From positions 302,216 to 366,215 of the forward strand of contig PANA01000005.1 of assembly GCA_002708265.1 (NCBI GenBank): a stretch of DNA of 64,000 nucleotides, given 5' to 3'. The notes under the pieces are model-generated. The model was not told the DNA's origin. It worked only from the letters and a program-made list of their open reading frames with translations, and made no database searches. The stretch comes from Legionellales bacterium. Its GTDB lineage: Bacteria > Pseudomonadota > Gammaproteobacteria > Berkiellales > Berkiellaceae. This document shows, piece after piece, positions 43,982 through 52,984 of the stretch. Numbering within the stretch: position 1 is the first letter of the stretch; the number at the start of each line of letters is the position of its first letter. The position numbers were made by a program, and so were the translations under genes.

Positions 43982-44962
43982 CTATGCCTCAATAGCGACT
44001 GTCACTGAGAACCCATAGCGCCAATCAATGGTTGATAATTGATCAAGCTCGAGTATAACAGTCACGAGATAGGTTGGGATTTTATCTGATTCGTCATAGG
44101 GCATATCATCAATTGTAGCGATATGTCCTTTTATAGAGACACTCGGAAAAGCTGTGAGCTGAATATCAGCACTCATCCCTGCTTTCAGCGAAACAACATC
44201 AAACTCGTCCGCTTTGATATTGATTTGGAGATGATTTGCATCCGCGATGATTGCTAGTGCTTTCCCGGCAGACACTGGAATATTATGCTGCCATAGTGTT
44301 GTTCCGCTATCTGTCTTAGAAATCAGCTTTCCTGGGACATCCGTATATATAATTAAAGATTCTGCAAGTGATTGGTAAGTTTGAAAGCGTTGAGTGAGCT
44401 GTTCTTTTCTTCCCTCTAACTCTAAAAGCTGAGCGTCACTACCTCTTTTTTGCGTTGCTAGTAGGTGAGCCTCACTCAACTCTTGGGCACGCTCAGCTAA
44501 CCTACACTGCCGTTCATCTGAGTCAAACTCATCCATAGATATTAGACCATGCTCATATAGCGTTTGACTGCCCTGAAACCGATGGCAGGCACTAAGCTTG
44601 GTCAGCTTCGCATTTTCAAAGCTATGTTCAGCTGATTTAACCTCATAGCTATCCTGCCAATCCCTCAGCTTTTCTATTTCAACTTCGAGAAGCGATAATT
44701 CTTGCCGTGACTGGATAACTTTTTCCTCCAGCACAGGGGCATTGATCTGGCCAAGAATTTGCCCTTCAGATACTTGCGAGCCGCCATCAGCATTTATCTT
44801 TAATTCACCATCTGCAGGGGCATAAATAACGGCCAATGGAACTGGAGAAACTCGACCAGAAAAGACGAGGGCTTGAGTTAGCGCATCCGCACTAAACAAC
44901 AGTCCCAATACAGTTGCTATCAAAAATCCGAGAATCTTTTGCATTGAGTCTAAACATGCCAT
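43982..44962 (-). CDS. Periplasmic adaptor (membrane fusion) protein, HlyD/MacA-like
   Basis: This 326-residue protein has an N-terminal membrane helix or signal (ILGFLIATVLGLLFS), a biotinyl-lipoyl-like half (YAPADGELKINADGGSQVSEGQILGQI), a ~110-residue helical hairpin (about 85-190), and the second lipoyl half with beta-barrel (DVPGKLISK, AIIADANHLQINIKADEFDVVSLKAGM). It would bridge the ABC permease and the TolC-like duct. The start is ATG 44962, which overlaps the TolC stop, or ATG 44944. The organisation is MacA-like, although the central hairpin is on the short side. Confidence 0.9.
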   Translation of the reverse strand: MACLDSMQKILGFLIATVLGLLFSADALTQALVFSGRVSPVPLAVIYAPADGELKINADGGSQVSEGQILGQINAPVLEEKVIQSRQELSLLEVEIEKLRDWQDSYEVKSAEHSFENAKLTKLSACHRFQGSQTLYEHGLISMDEFDSDERQCRLAERAQELSEAHLLATQKRGSDAQLLELEGRKEQLTQRFQTYQSLAESLIIYTDVPGKLISKTDSGTTLWQHNIPVSAGKALAIIADANHLQINIKADEFDVVSLKAGMSADIQLTAFPSVSIKGHIATIDDMPYDESDKIPTYLVTVILELDQLSTIDWRYGFSVTVAIEA

Positions 44963-46299
44963 CTTTCTAAGAATATGCCACTATCATGCTCGAGCTGGTA
45001 AACCTGCATGAGGTATGCAAGCTTCGCTTCTAGCATTTTTAATTGGGCCTCATCCGCTCTTTCTTTCAGTTGAATAACCTCTGAAAGTCCTACCCGACCT
45101 GCTTCAAATAAAAGCAAAGCATCTTCAAAACTTTTTTCTGCATTGCGTTGTGCTTGTTCAGTCAAAGTAATTTGTTTTAAGCGGCTCTGAGCTTCCTCAA
45201 AAGTGTGCAGCATATTAAGCTCAAACTTTTTGTTGTCATATGCTTGCTGAGTTCTTAACTGTTGCTTAGCAACGGTTGCCTTAGCCACCGCCAAACGATT
45301 CGAGGCAGAGCCAGTGATTGGCATAGTAAATTGAACTCCGGTGGTAAACTCACCCGGCTCCGCTTTTAATTCAGAGCGTACCTTCTTCTTTGCAGAAACT
45401 TGTAGCTTTAAGTCGGGGCGAGTCCCATCTTTAGCGCTCATTAGTTTTCGGTCAGCTCGACTCATATCAAGGGGTTGCTCTAAAAATACACGAGCATGCG
45501 TGAGGGCTTTATTCTGGTACCACTGCACCGGATTTAGCTCTGGCAACAAACTAACGTTCTCCTCAATTGAAACCTCATCTTCGTCTTCAATATCAAGCAT
45601 TAACATTAGTTCTTGTTTTATATGGCTTGCATTGGTAAAGGCTTTTTCATACTCAATCTGTGCTTGCTGAAGCGACAAGTTTGCCTGAGCATATTCCGTT
45701 TGCCCAAGTCGACCAGCTTGAATTCGCTGTTTGACGCTTTCGTATAATCGCTGAGCCTGATCAAGTGATTGCTCAGCATGTGCCAATCTATTAACCGCTA
45801 GCTGCCACTGTGACCACTGGCTTAATCCATCCAAGATCGCTTTAGACTGCTGCTCAAGGTACTGTAGCTCAAATCGCCTTTGTGCTTCATGCGCTTCAAT
45901 AAGATCAGATTGATTAATCTGGGGAGAACGACCTTTCAATAAAGGTTGCTCTACGGATACTTTGGTATCAACTAGGTTAGGCTCACCAGCGTGTGCTTTA
46001 GCGCTGATATCCACCTGGGTTCCATAACGCGTTTTACTGGTCACCTTTGGGCCAGCGAAAGATTTGGATTCCCATTGCTCTTGTCCGTAAGCAGAGACCT
46101 GCGTACCAGAATCAAGTACCCACTGCCACTGAAACGGTGCCTTAGCGGCTTGAACCTGAAACTGAATGATACGCTCTTCTAACGATAGCTGTTGCAATGG
46201 CACGTACACTTGTAAAACCTTGTCGGCCACATCTTGCTCAGTAAGACCATATGTCGCTACAGGAGCACCTAATATTAAAAGTAATACTAACCTTTTCAA
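44950..46299 (-). CDS. TolC-family outer membrane efflux protein
   Basis: This 449-residue protein has a signal peptide (LVLLLILGAPVATYG) and the two-fold repeated helix-strand pattern of OMF proteins, for example VSVEQPLLKGRSPQINQSDL, GRLGQTEYAQANLSLQQAQIEYEKA and FTTGVQFTMPITGSASNRLAVAKA. It is the first gene of the four-gene export operon. The start is a TTG with a full AGGAGG six bases upstream, a clear case where the ribosome site decides a rare start codon. It differs from the TolC-like protein at 26239. Confidence 0.9.
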   Translation of the reverse strand: MKRLVLLLILGAPVATYGLTEQDVADKVLQVYVPLQQLSLEERIIQFQVQAAKAPFQWQWVLDSGTQVSAYGQEQWESKSFAGPKVTSKTRYGTQVDISAKAHAGEPNLVDTKVSVEQPLLKGRSPQINQSDLIEAHEAQRRFELQYLEQQSKAILDGLSQWSQWQLAVNRLAHAEQSLDQAQRLYESVKQRIQAGRLGQTEYAQANLSLQQAQIEYEKAFTNASHIKQELMLMLDIEDEDEVSIEENVSLLPELNPVQWYQNKALTHARVFLEQPLDMSRADRKLMSAKDGTRPDLKLQVSAKKKVRSELKAEPGEFTTGVQFTMPITGSASNRLAVAKATVAKQQLRTQQAYDNKKFELNMLHTFEEAQSRLKQITLTEQAQRNAEKSFEDALLLFEAGRVGLSEVIQLKERADEAQLKMLEAKLAYLMQVYQLEHDSGIFLERWHV

Positions 46300-46440
46300 G
46301 TTAACCTCCTAACCAGTAAAAATGAGAATACCATAGTCCCTGACGCATTACAGCCTCTTTAGGTGGGAAGCTTTGTATGTTATAAGTCGGAAGGACAGCA
46401 AAAGCACTATTTTGAAATCTTTCTCACTAAGGAATCCATT

Positions 46441-47721
46441 ATGAGCAACCCACTCCCCCAAAATGCCGCTTCCAGCAAACTTTGGCTTGGTTGGGCAATG
46501 TGGTCGATGGGGGCACTCTTTTTCTTCTTGCACTACTTTGTCCGGGTTGCCCCATCAGTGATTATTCCTGATCTGATGCATGACTTTCATGTCACCGCGA
46601 CAGCGATGGGTACACTCGCATTTTATTTTTATGTTGCTTACGTTGGTGCACAAATTCCGCTGGGTATTCTAGTCGATCGATTAGGGGTTAGATACATTTT
46701 GTGCGCTTGCATTTTATTGGCAGGAGCCAGTACATATGTTTTCTCGTTTTCAACACAGATCGAATTGGCATATTGGATGCGCTTTTGCTTTGGTATAGGC
46801 GCGGCTGTCGCATTTGTTTCCGCTGTAAAATTAGCGAATAGCTGGTTACCCTCCTCTCACTTGGCATTAGCCGTGGGTATGACACAAGCCTTGGGAATGT
46901 TTGGTGGACTAGTTGGTACCGCTCCTATGACTATCATAATGGAAAACTTTGGATGGCGTGATACATTCTCAGCCTTTAGTTGGCTATTTCTAGCACTGGC
47001 GATTGTAGTTTTAATATTCGTTAGAAACTCACCTGTTAGTTTTGCTGCTTCAAAAGAAGGCAAAAGCACTGAAAGCGACAAAGCGAAGGCGGGAGACTTC
47101 AAGGCTGTTTTAGGTTGCTCAAAAACCTGGGTTAACGCTTTTTACTGTGGTCTTGTTTTTTTACCAATGGTTATTTACGGCGAATTCTGGGGCGTTAACT
47201 TTTTAGAACAAGCACAATCGTTAACACATGCCCAAGCTGGTGTGGCTATAAGTGTAGTCTTTGTTGGTTGGTGCATTGGCGGTCCTCTATCCGGTTATAT
47301 TGCTGATCATATCGGACGACTTCCTGTCATGCGTTTCAGTGCGATTGGCGGGTTAGTCATTATCCCTATTCTAATGTATTGCACCTTGTCTTATCCGATG
47401 ATCATCGCTCTTAATCTTATCTTCGGATTAACCAACAGTGGATTAGTTGCTGCATACACCGTCGCAGGTGAGATGCATTCCGCTAAAACAGCAGGTTTAG
47501 CGCTTGCCATCGCTAACATGATGACCATTATGGTAGGGATGATCGTTAACCCATTTTTTGGCCGTTTATTAGATTCATTATGGGGTCAACACGAGACGAT
47601 CATTGCAGGCGTACCGGTTTATATGGCAAGTGATTACCGACAAGCCATGTTGATCATGCCATTTTCATTAGTTGCCGCTCTGTTATGTACGTTCTATGTG
47701 AAAGAAACATTAAGAAAATGA
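46441..47721 (+). CDS. MFS transporter
   Basis: This is a 426-residue, 12-helix major facilitator protein. The loop 2-3 motif is GILVDRLGVRYIL, and the first helix region has HYFVRVAPSVII, as in the paralogue at 24895. A Ser/Lys-rich cytoplasmic loop (EGKSTESDKAKAGD) separates the two halves. The start ATG at 46441 has AAGGAA eight bases upstream. The substrate is unknown. It overlaps the next transporter gene by 4 nt, so both are probably made together. Confidence 0.9.
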   Translation: MSNPLPQNAASSKLWLGWAMWSMGALFFFLHYFVRVAPSVIIPDLMHDFHVTATAMGTLAFYFYVAYVGAQIPLGILVDRLGVRYILCACILLAGASTYVFSFSTQIELAYWMRFCFGIGAAVAFVSAVKLANSWLPSSHLALAVGMTQALGMFGGLVGTAPMTIIMENFGWRDTFSAFSWLFLALAIVVLIFVRNSPVSFAASKEGKSTESDKAKAGDFKAVLGCSKTWVNAFYCGLVFLPMVIYGEFWGVNFLEQAQSLTHAQAGVAISVVFVGWCIGGPLSGYIADHIGRLPVMRFSAIGGLVIIPILMYCTLSYPMIIALNLIFGLTNSGLVAAYTVAGEMHSAKTAGLALAIANMMTIMVGMIVNPFFGRLLDSLWGQHETIIAGVPVYMASDYRQAMLIMPFSLVAALLCTFYVKETLRK

Positions 47722-48956
47722 GTTCTATCAATCGTAGCTGGCAGATATTTATCGTTCTATTTGGAACGATGTTAGAGTGGGCGGAGTATACATTTTATGC
47801 CTACCTAGCACCGATACTATCGGGATTGTTTTTCCCTTCTGACAGCTCACCGCAAGTTGCGCTTTTGTATACTTTCGGTATTTTCGCGATTGGTTTCTTA
47901 ATGCGCCCTTTGGGCGCATTAGTGTTTGGACACATTGGAGATACAATTGGTCGAAAACCTGCTCTTGTTATTTCGATGTCACTTATGGCCTTTGCTACTT
48001 TAGGCATTGGCCTGTGTCCAACTTATGCAACAGCTGGTCTTCTTGCCCCAATTCTTTTAACCGTCTGCCGCCTACTACAAGGCCTTTCAGTGGGCGGGGA
48101 GTATCATGGTGCTGGAATATATCTTGTTGAAAAAGCTGATGGCCTACCGCACTTAACCGGCTCATGGGTATCTGTTGGCGCAGGTATTGGCACCGTGATT
48201 GGAGCATTAACTGCAACGCTGGTTGAAAATGCTGCTTATCCGCACGCTTGGCGTATTCCCTTTATTATAGGTGGCGCGCTGTATCTGGTTTGCTACCTAT
48301 TTAGAAGGCGATTGTCTGAAACACTTGAAGCTGTCGATAAGGTACAAGCTAAAAAACAAAGCTCCCTCGATCTACTAAAGCATTTCAAGTTACCCTTCTT
48401 AAGAGTTATGAGCATATCAGCGCTCATTGGTGTAACGCTGTATGTCTGTAATATCTACTTTATTACACACCTTACAAAATATACCCACTTACCCTCTGCG
48501 GTTGCCGCGAAGTATGCCTTCTGGGCACAAGTAGGCGTTGTGATTGTGATTCCTTTTTCTGCCATATTGGCTGATTGGCACAATAAAACTGAACAACAAT
48601 TTGTGATTACTAGTGCTTTAGTAGCAGTCATTGCCCCCTTAATGTTTTGGCTGCCAACTGCACCGATATGGTATGCCCCCGAAATTGCTATCGTTTTATA
48701 TTCAATTGTCTATGGGTTTTTGTGTGGCCCGATGTTTAAACTCCTTCACGACTGCTTTCCGACTGAACTTAGATACCGAGGGGTTGGGCTTGCTTGGAAT
48801 GTTTCGGCTGTCTTATTTTCAGGGACTGCTCTTCTCGTTGCACAAAGTTTGCTCGTCTGGTTCAACAATCCTATGGCACCGGCCTTTTATGTGGTTTTGT
48901 GTGCTCTATTAGCACTAATATTTAACTGGCAATCAGCATTCAGAAAAAACAGCTAA
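47718..48956 (+). CDS. MFS transporter, metabolite:H+ symporter (ProP-like) type
   Basis: This 412-residue transporter has the metabolite:H+ symporter look: FGTMLEWAEYTFYAYLAPIL in helix 1, RPLGALVFGHIGDTIGRKPAL between helices 2 and 3, and RLLQGLSVGGEYHGAGIYLVE in helix 4. Family members carry proline, betaine, citrate or alpha-ketoglutarate with protons. The late segment DCFPTELRYRGVGLAWN is also typical. The start ATG overlaps the stop of the upstream MFS gene in an ATGA junction. A terminator follows immediately. Confidence 0.91.
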   Translation: MSSINRSWQIFIVLFGTMLEWAEYTFYAYLAPILSGLFFPSDSSPQVALLYTFGIFAIGFLMRPLGALVFGHIGDTIGRKPALVISMSLMAFATLGIGLCPTYATAGLLAPILLTVCRLLQGLSVGGEYHGAGIYLVEKADGLPHLTGSWVSVGAGIGTVIGALTATLVENAAYPHAWRIPFIIGGALYLVCYLFRRRLSETLEAVDKVQAKKQSSLDLLKHFKLPFLRVMSISALIGVTLYVCNIYFITHLTKYTHLPSAVAAKYAFWAQVGVVIVIPFSAILADWHNKTEQQFVITSALVAVIAPLMFWLPTAPIWYAPEIAIVLYSIVYGFLCGPMFKLLHDCFPTELRYRGVGLAWNVSAVLFSGTALLVAQSLLVWFNNPMAPAFYVVLCALLALIFNWQSAFRKNS

Positions 48957-48992
48957 AAAAAAACCTGTAGAGACTGCTGCTACAGGTTTTTT
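48957..48992 (+). terminator. Intrinsic terminator of the MFS pair
   Basis: An ACCTGTAG / CTACAGGT stem (48963-48970 with 48980-48987, 9-nt loop) is extended by A/T pairs and followed by T6. It begins right at the stop codon of the second transporter. Confidence 0.92.
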
Positions 48993-49090
48993 AGTTAGTT
49001 CACGCTTTTTCTAATTATACTTTCAATAGAACAACTTCTTCTATGGCGTAGAGGTGACTGACTTCACTATCAGCCCTATCAAAGGCGCCA

Positions 49091-49126
49091 AAACGTGTTG
49101 TACAACTTTCCCCCATCAACACGTTT
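49091..49126. repeat. Inverted repeat with 10-bp arms
   Basis: AAACGTGTTG (49091-49100) is matched exactly by CAACACGTTT (49117-49126), with a 16-nt loop. There is no T-tract, so it is not a standard terminator. Confidence 0.85.
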
Positions 49127-49150
49127 ACTACTGGGCCGGTAATTTGTCAT

Positions 49151-49170
49151 ACATCTCTCGCGAGAGATGT
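49151..49170. repeat. Perfect 20-bp palindrome
   Basis: ACATCTCTCGCGAGAGATGT reads the same on both strands. The loop-less symmetry favours a binding site for a dimeric protein or a cruciform. It lies 24 bp from the preceding inverted repeat. Confidence 0.9.
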
Positions 49171-49205
49171 TTAAAACTATTTCCGAACGCTTCCTTAGAA
49201 ATCTA

Positions 49206-49224
49206 CACTTTCTTGAAGAAAGTG
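49206..49224. repeat. Inverted repeat with 9-bp arms and 1-nt centre
   Basis: CACTTTCTT and AAGAAAGTG flank a single G. It is followed by a C-rich stretch, not by T residues. As with the other two repeats, near-perfect symmetry without a loop suggests a DNA site rather than a terminator. Confidence 0.82.
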
Positions 49225-49393
49225 CAACCCCTTTTCTCTGAAAAGTCACAGTAATCTTAGTTATTTTTGTTTTTCGTATCTGACAGTTAAATAAGCAAAG
49301 CAACATAATGCATGAAGTTTTACTCGTGTCATATGTTAAGATTGCCCAGATGTAGAAATTAAAATTGCTCACAATACTAAATCTGGAGATTTT

Positions 49394-50080
49394 ATGTCCC
49401 AAGCTAGAGAACATAAAGCAGTAATATTTGATATGGATGGCTTGCTGCTAGACACTGAAAATTTATATATGCAGGCTTCGCAAGAAATCCTAGGGCAGTA
49501 CGGAAAAACCTTCGATTGGGACTTAAAAGAAAAAATCATGGGTCGCCCTTCTACCGAATCAGCCAAAGTGGTTGTAGAAACTCTCGGCGTTCCCCTAGCA
49601 CCTTCCGATTACCTAAAAATCCGTCAAGAACGACTCAATCTCTTGTTTCAAAATGCTGCTGCCATGCCTGGCGCTATTGCGTTATGTCAATTATTGCAAA
49701 GCAACGAAATACCACATGCTTTAGCAACCAGCTCTAACCGACAGCTATTTGAATTGAAAACACGACCCCACCAGCATTGGTTTCAAGGGTTTACAACAAT
49801 TGTCACGGGTGATGATCCTATGATTAAGCGTGGTAAACCATCACCAGATATTTTTCTATTAGCCGCTGAGCGTTTGGGGATCGCGCCGCAACACTGTATT
49901 GCTTTTGAAGACTCCCCTGCAGGTGTCACAGCAGCGGTGGAAGCCGGCATGACCGTTATTGCAGTTCCAGACCCACGTCTTAACAGAAGCCTCATTCAAT
50001 CGGCACATGAGATTATAGAGACATTAGAGCAGTTCTCTCCTGAAAAATGGCGATTGACCAACTCATTATCCAAACACTAG
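49394..50080 (+). CDS. HAD-family phosphatase, pseudouridine-5'-phosphatase-like (HDHD1/GS1 type)
   Basis: This 228-residue HAD subfamily IA hydrolase has nucleophile D13 and acid D15 in VIFDMDGLLLDTE, the Thr/Ser motif in ALATSSN, Lys in KRGKPSPDIF and the acidic pair in CIAFEDSPAGV. The central segments FELKTRPHQHWFQGF and TIVTGDDPMIKRGKPSPDIFL closely follow the pattern of human HDHD1, which removes phosphate from pseudouridine 5'-phosphate, and of related glycerol-3-phosphatases. The exact substrate is not proven. The ATG at 49394 has GGAG eight bases upstream. It is 33 nt before the KAS III gene, so the two may be cotranscribed. Confidence 0.86.
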   Translation: MSQAREHKAVIFDMDGLLLDTENLYMQASQEILGQYGKTFDWDLKEKIMGRPSTESAKVVVETLGVPLAPSDYLKIRQERLNLLFQNAAAMPGAIALCQLLQSNEIPHALATSSNRQLFELKTRPHQHWFQGFTTIVTGDDPMIKRGKPSPDIFLLAAERLGIAPQHCIAFEDSPAGVTAAVEAGMTVIAVPDPRLNRSLIQSAHEIIETLEQFSPEKWRLTNSLSKH

Positions 50081-50113
50081 TATCAACGAGTTTTGTGCTA
50101 GGAGAACCCAGCG

Positions 50114-51184
50114 ATGAGAAAGGTTTGTATATCAGGTACAGGCATGCATGTCCCAGAGCATTCGGTGGACAACGATACGCTTGTCGAGGTTTTTAATAAT
50201 CATGCCAAGCAATCTGGTGCACCGGAATCAAGTAGTGCATTCATTCAAAAGGCCTCAGCCATAGAAAGACGCCACTTAATTGATCCTGAAGGGGTTCTCG
50301 ACCAAGCCCGTATGTCACCCACGATCCCTAAAAGATCGGATAATGAACTATCATTTCAAGCAGAGTTTGCCCATAAGGCTGGCTTGGCTGCTTTAAAAAA
50401 TGCAAATATATCCGGCGAAGAGATAGATTGTATCATCGTGTCATGTACCAACATACAACGCCCCTATCCTGGGATAGCAATTGAAATTCAATCTGCATTG
50501 GGCGCCAAAAATGCTTTTGCTTTTGACATGCAAGTTGCTTGCTCTTCCGCTACCTTTGGCATCAATAATGCTATAAATATCATACAAACAGGCCAAGCTA
50601 AACGTTGCTTGATACTCAGCCCTGAGATTTGCTCTACGCAGGTAGACTTCACCAATCGAGACAGCCATTTTATTTTTGGTGATGCAGCAGCGGCTGTTGT
50701 TGTTGAAGCTATAGATACCGCGAAAACAGCACAGTTTGAAGTAATGAGTACCCATCTAAAAACAGACTTTTCAAATAATATACGATGCAATTTTGGTTTC
50801 TTAAATCCTGTAAGTGAATCCGGTGCAATTGAACGATACTTTACTCAAGAAGGCAGAAAAGTATTTAAGGAAGTTACTCCATTAGTTATTGGGCATGTGA
50901 CTGAGCACTTATCCAGACACAAACTTATGCCTACTGACGTATCACGGTATTGGTTACATCAAGCTAATGGAAACATGAATGCCTTTATTATGAAAAAGCT
51001 TTTAGATCGAGAGCCAACGCAATCCGATGCCCCGGTTATATTAAGTGAGTATGGAAATACTGCTAGTGCAGGATCTGTTCTAGCGTTTCACCTGCATAGT
51101 GACATTCATTCGGGCCAGCATGGCCTACTTTGCTCATTTGGCGCAGGATACTCGATTGGTAGCATTCTACTCAAAAAGATATAG
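50114..51184 (+). CDS. Beta-ketoacyl-ACP synthase III, beta-ketodecanoyl-ACP synthase-like
   Basis: This 356-residue thiolase-fold enzyme carries the KAS III catalytic triad: C143 in VACSSATFG, H282 in WLHQANGNMNAF and N315 in EYGNTASAG. The ESSSAFIQKASAI segment and DRDSHFIF-like NRDSHFIFGDA match the Pseudomonas PA3286 group, which condenses octanoyl-CoA from beta-oxidation with malonyl-ACP and so links fatty-acid breakdown and synthesis. It is therefore probably not the primary FabH. The start has AGGAG upstream. The stop is 3 nt from the stop of the convergent signalling operon. Confidence 0.9.
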   Translation: MRKVCISGTGMHVPEHSVDNDTLVEVFNNHAKQSGAPESSSAFIQKASAIERRHLIDPEGVLDQARMSPTIPKRSDNELSFQAEFAHKAGLAALKNANISGEEIDCIIVSCTNIQRPYPGIAIEIQSALGAKNAFAFDMQVACSSATFGINNAINIIQTGQAKRCLILSPEICSTQVDFTNRDSHFIFGDAAAAVVVEAIDTAKTAQFEVMSTHLKTDFSNNIRCNFGFLNPVSESGAIERYFTQEGRKVFKEVTPLVIGHVTEHLSRHKLMPTDVSRYWLHQANGNMNAFIMKKLLDREPTQSDAPVILSEYGNTASAGSVLAFHLHSDIHSGQHGLLCSFGAGYSIGSILLKKI

Positions 51185-51187
51185 GCG

Positions 51188-52984
51188 TTACTTTAGTTTA
51201 ACTAAATCAATGACCGTATCGAGTGGTAGTGGCTTAGAGTGATAGAACCCTTGGCCACAATCACATCCAATATTTTTAAGATGCTCATTCTGATCTTCTG
51301 TTTCTATACCCTCAGCAATCGATTCAAGTTCTAGATCATGTGCAAGGTGCACCATTGATTTGACAATAATTGCTATCTTAGGATCTTTAAATCCTTTAGA
51401 TATAAATTTTCTGTCCAACTTAACTGATTTTACAGGCAAATCCTTTATTCTTCCTAAAGATGAGTACCCTGTCCCAAAGTCATCAATACTTAAGCTATAT
51501 CCGAGCATATATAGCGAATCAAGCTCTTGCTTTATTTTTTCGTTATTTCGGATGAGGGCTGTTTCAGAAAGCTCAAAAATAACGTTTTCTGCATTAAATG
51601 ATGACTTAGCAAGAAGTTTTTTCATCATATTAACAAAGGTGTTTGACTCCAGCTGTTTAATTGAAACATTGACATGGATCTTAAATGATGAGGAAACATA
51701 CTGGTGCAATTTTTCGATCTCAGCAACAATTTTCTCACATATAAATACACCCAATTTGTGTATTGCACCAGTATCTTCCGCTATTTTAATAAACTCACTG
51801 ACGGGAATATCACCCAACTGCGGATGTTTCCACCTCGAGAATGCCTCTACTGCGATAATTTCTTTAGTATTCAAGTTATATATAGGCTGATATACAAGGC
51901 TAATGTCTTTTTTATACGCTTCACTTTTTAAACTTCTATCTAGCAAAAGGAATCGATTATGTTGATCGTTAAGTTCATCGGAAAAATACTCAATGTTGTT
52001 TTTACCATTACTCTTCGCGCGATACATAGCAGCATCCGCCGCTTTTTTTAGTTTTTCAGGCGTCTCTCCAGCATGTGGATAACAAGCAATACCTATACTC
52101 ACTCCGACGGTTACTTCTTGCTCATTTAAATCGATTGGCTTTTTCACATTATCAAGTATTCTTGTCGCAACGATACTAGCATTATTGGGTGTGCCGATAT
52201 CTGTTAACACCAAGGCAAACTCATCCCCCCCCAATCGGGAAACCATAGGTCTAGCGATGGGTGTTTGAACGGTATCCGTTGGACGTATTGACCCTTTGAT
52301 TCTAAGAGCAACCTCCATTAGGAGTTTATCACCTTGGGCGTGTCCAAAAGTATCATTTATTTGTTTGAAATTATCGAGATCGAGGTATAAAACAGCCATA
52401 ACTTGCTTTGATTTCTTGGCAGATTCAAGTGCGGAGGTTAAGTACTCATCAAAGTTGAATCGATTTGATAGTCCAGTGACAACATCTGAACGAGCGAGAT
52501 AGTTTAGCTGTTCATTTGATTTTTCCAGGCTTTTCTTTGTTTCATTTAAAGACTTAAGAAGCTCACTCATGCTTTTATTTTGATTAAAATAATCAATGAA
52601 TATTTGGACCTTACTTCTTAGTATCGTTGTATCAATTGGCTTGAATAGATAGTCAACAGCTCCTAGCTCGTGTCCTTTTTGCATATACTTAATGTCTTTG
52701 CTAATAGCTGTTACAAATATAATAGGAATTGACTGAGTCTGTTTGTTCTTATTCAATATTCCTGCAATCTCAAAACCATCCATATTAGGCATCTGCACAT
52801 CAAGCAGGATTAGCGCCAGCTCATTGTCTACAGCAATTTGCAAAGCATCTTCACCATTACTAGCTTCAAGTAAAGTAATAGGCATATCCTCTAAAGCAGT
52901 CCGCATGGCAAAAAGGTTCTTTTGATCATCATCAACCACAAGTACTTTGGGGGGAGGAAGATCTACATTATTCATCATTTCCAT
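51188..52984 (-). CDS. Response regulator with REC-GGDEF-EAL domains
   Basis: This is a 598-residue c-di-GMP enzyme. The receiver domain (about 12-130) has LVVDDDQ, phosphoacceptor Asp in LILLDVQMP and KPID. A short helical linker follows, then a GGDEF domain (about 165-325) with intact SRLGGDEFALVL, so cyclase activity is likely. In the EAL domain (about 345-595) the signature reads EAF (AVEAFSRW), but IDDFGTGYSSL, KLDRKFI and SIAEGIETE are kept, so phosphodiesterase activity is possible. It is the last gene of the hybrid-kinase cassette and overlaps the upstream paralogue by 17 nt. Phosphorylation by the cassette kinase is inferred. Confidence 0.92.
   Translation of the reverse strand: MEMMNNVDLPPPKVLVVDDDQKNLFAMRTALEDMPITLLEASNGEDALQIAVDNELALILLDVQMPNMDGFEIAGILNKNKQTQSIPIIFVTAISKDIKYMQKGHELGAVDYLFKPIDTTILRSKVQIFIDYFNQNKSMSELLKSLNETKKSLEKSNEQLNYLARSDVVTGLSNRFNFDEYLTSALESAKKSKQVMAVLYLDLDNFKQINDTFGHAQGDKLLMEVALRIKGSIRPTDTVQTPIARPMVSRLGGDEFALVLTDIGTPNNASIVATRILDNVKKPIDLNEQEVTVGVSIGIACYPHAGETPEKLKKAADAAMYRAKSNGKNNIEYFSDELNDQHNRFLLLDRSLKSEAYKKDISLVYQPIYNLNTKEIIAVEAFSRWKHPQLGDIPVSEFIKIAEDTGAIHKLGVFICEKIVAEIEKLHQYVSSSFKIHVNVSIKQLESNTFVNMMKKLLAKSSFNAENVIFELSETALIRNNEKIKQELDSLYMLGYSLSIDDFGTGYSSLGRIKDLPVKSVKLDRKFISKGFKDPKIAIIVKSMVHLAHDLELESIAEGIETEDQNEHLKNIGCDCGQGFYHSKPLPLDTVIDLVKLK

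Larger units (their letters stand above)
48993..49393. other. Non-coding interval with three inverted repeats
   Basis: This 401-bp gap has no convincing gene. Two short frames (49054-49254 plus, 49079-49414 minus) lack good ribosome sites and family resemblance. It contains three perfect or near-perfect inverted repeats within 135 bp, listed separately, so it may encode a structured RNA or be a remnant of a small mobile or protein-binding element. The promoter of the HAD gene should lie at its right end, but no clear hexamers are seen. Confidence 0.55.

Noticed and set aside
49054-49254. Plus-strand open frame of 66 residues in the same gap
   Set aside because: No ribosome site, Cys/Phe-rich random composition, and the inverted repeats explain the region better.
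49079-49414. Minus-strand open frame of 111 residues in the MFS/HAD gap
   Set aside because: It runs through three inverted repeats and into the HAD gene start, has no ribosome site and an amino-acid make-up typical of chance frames.
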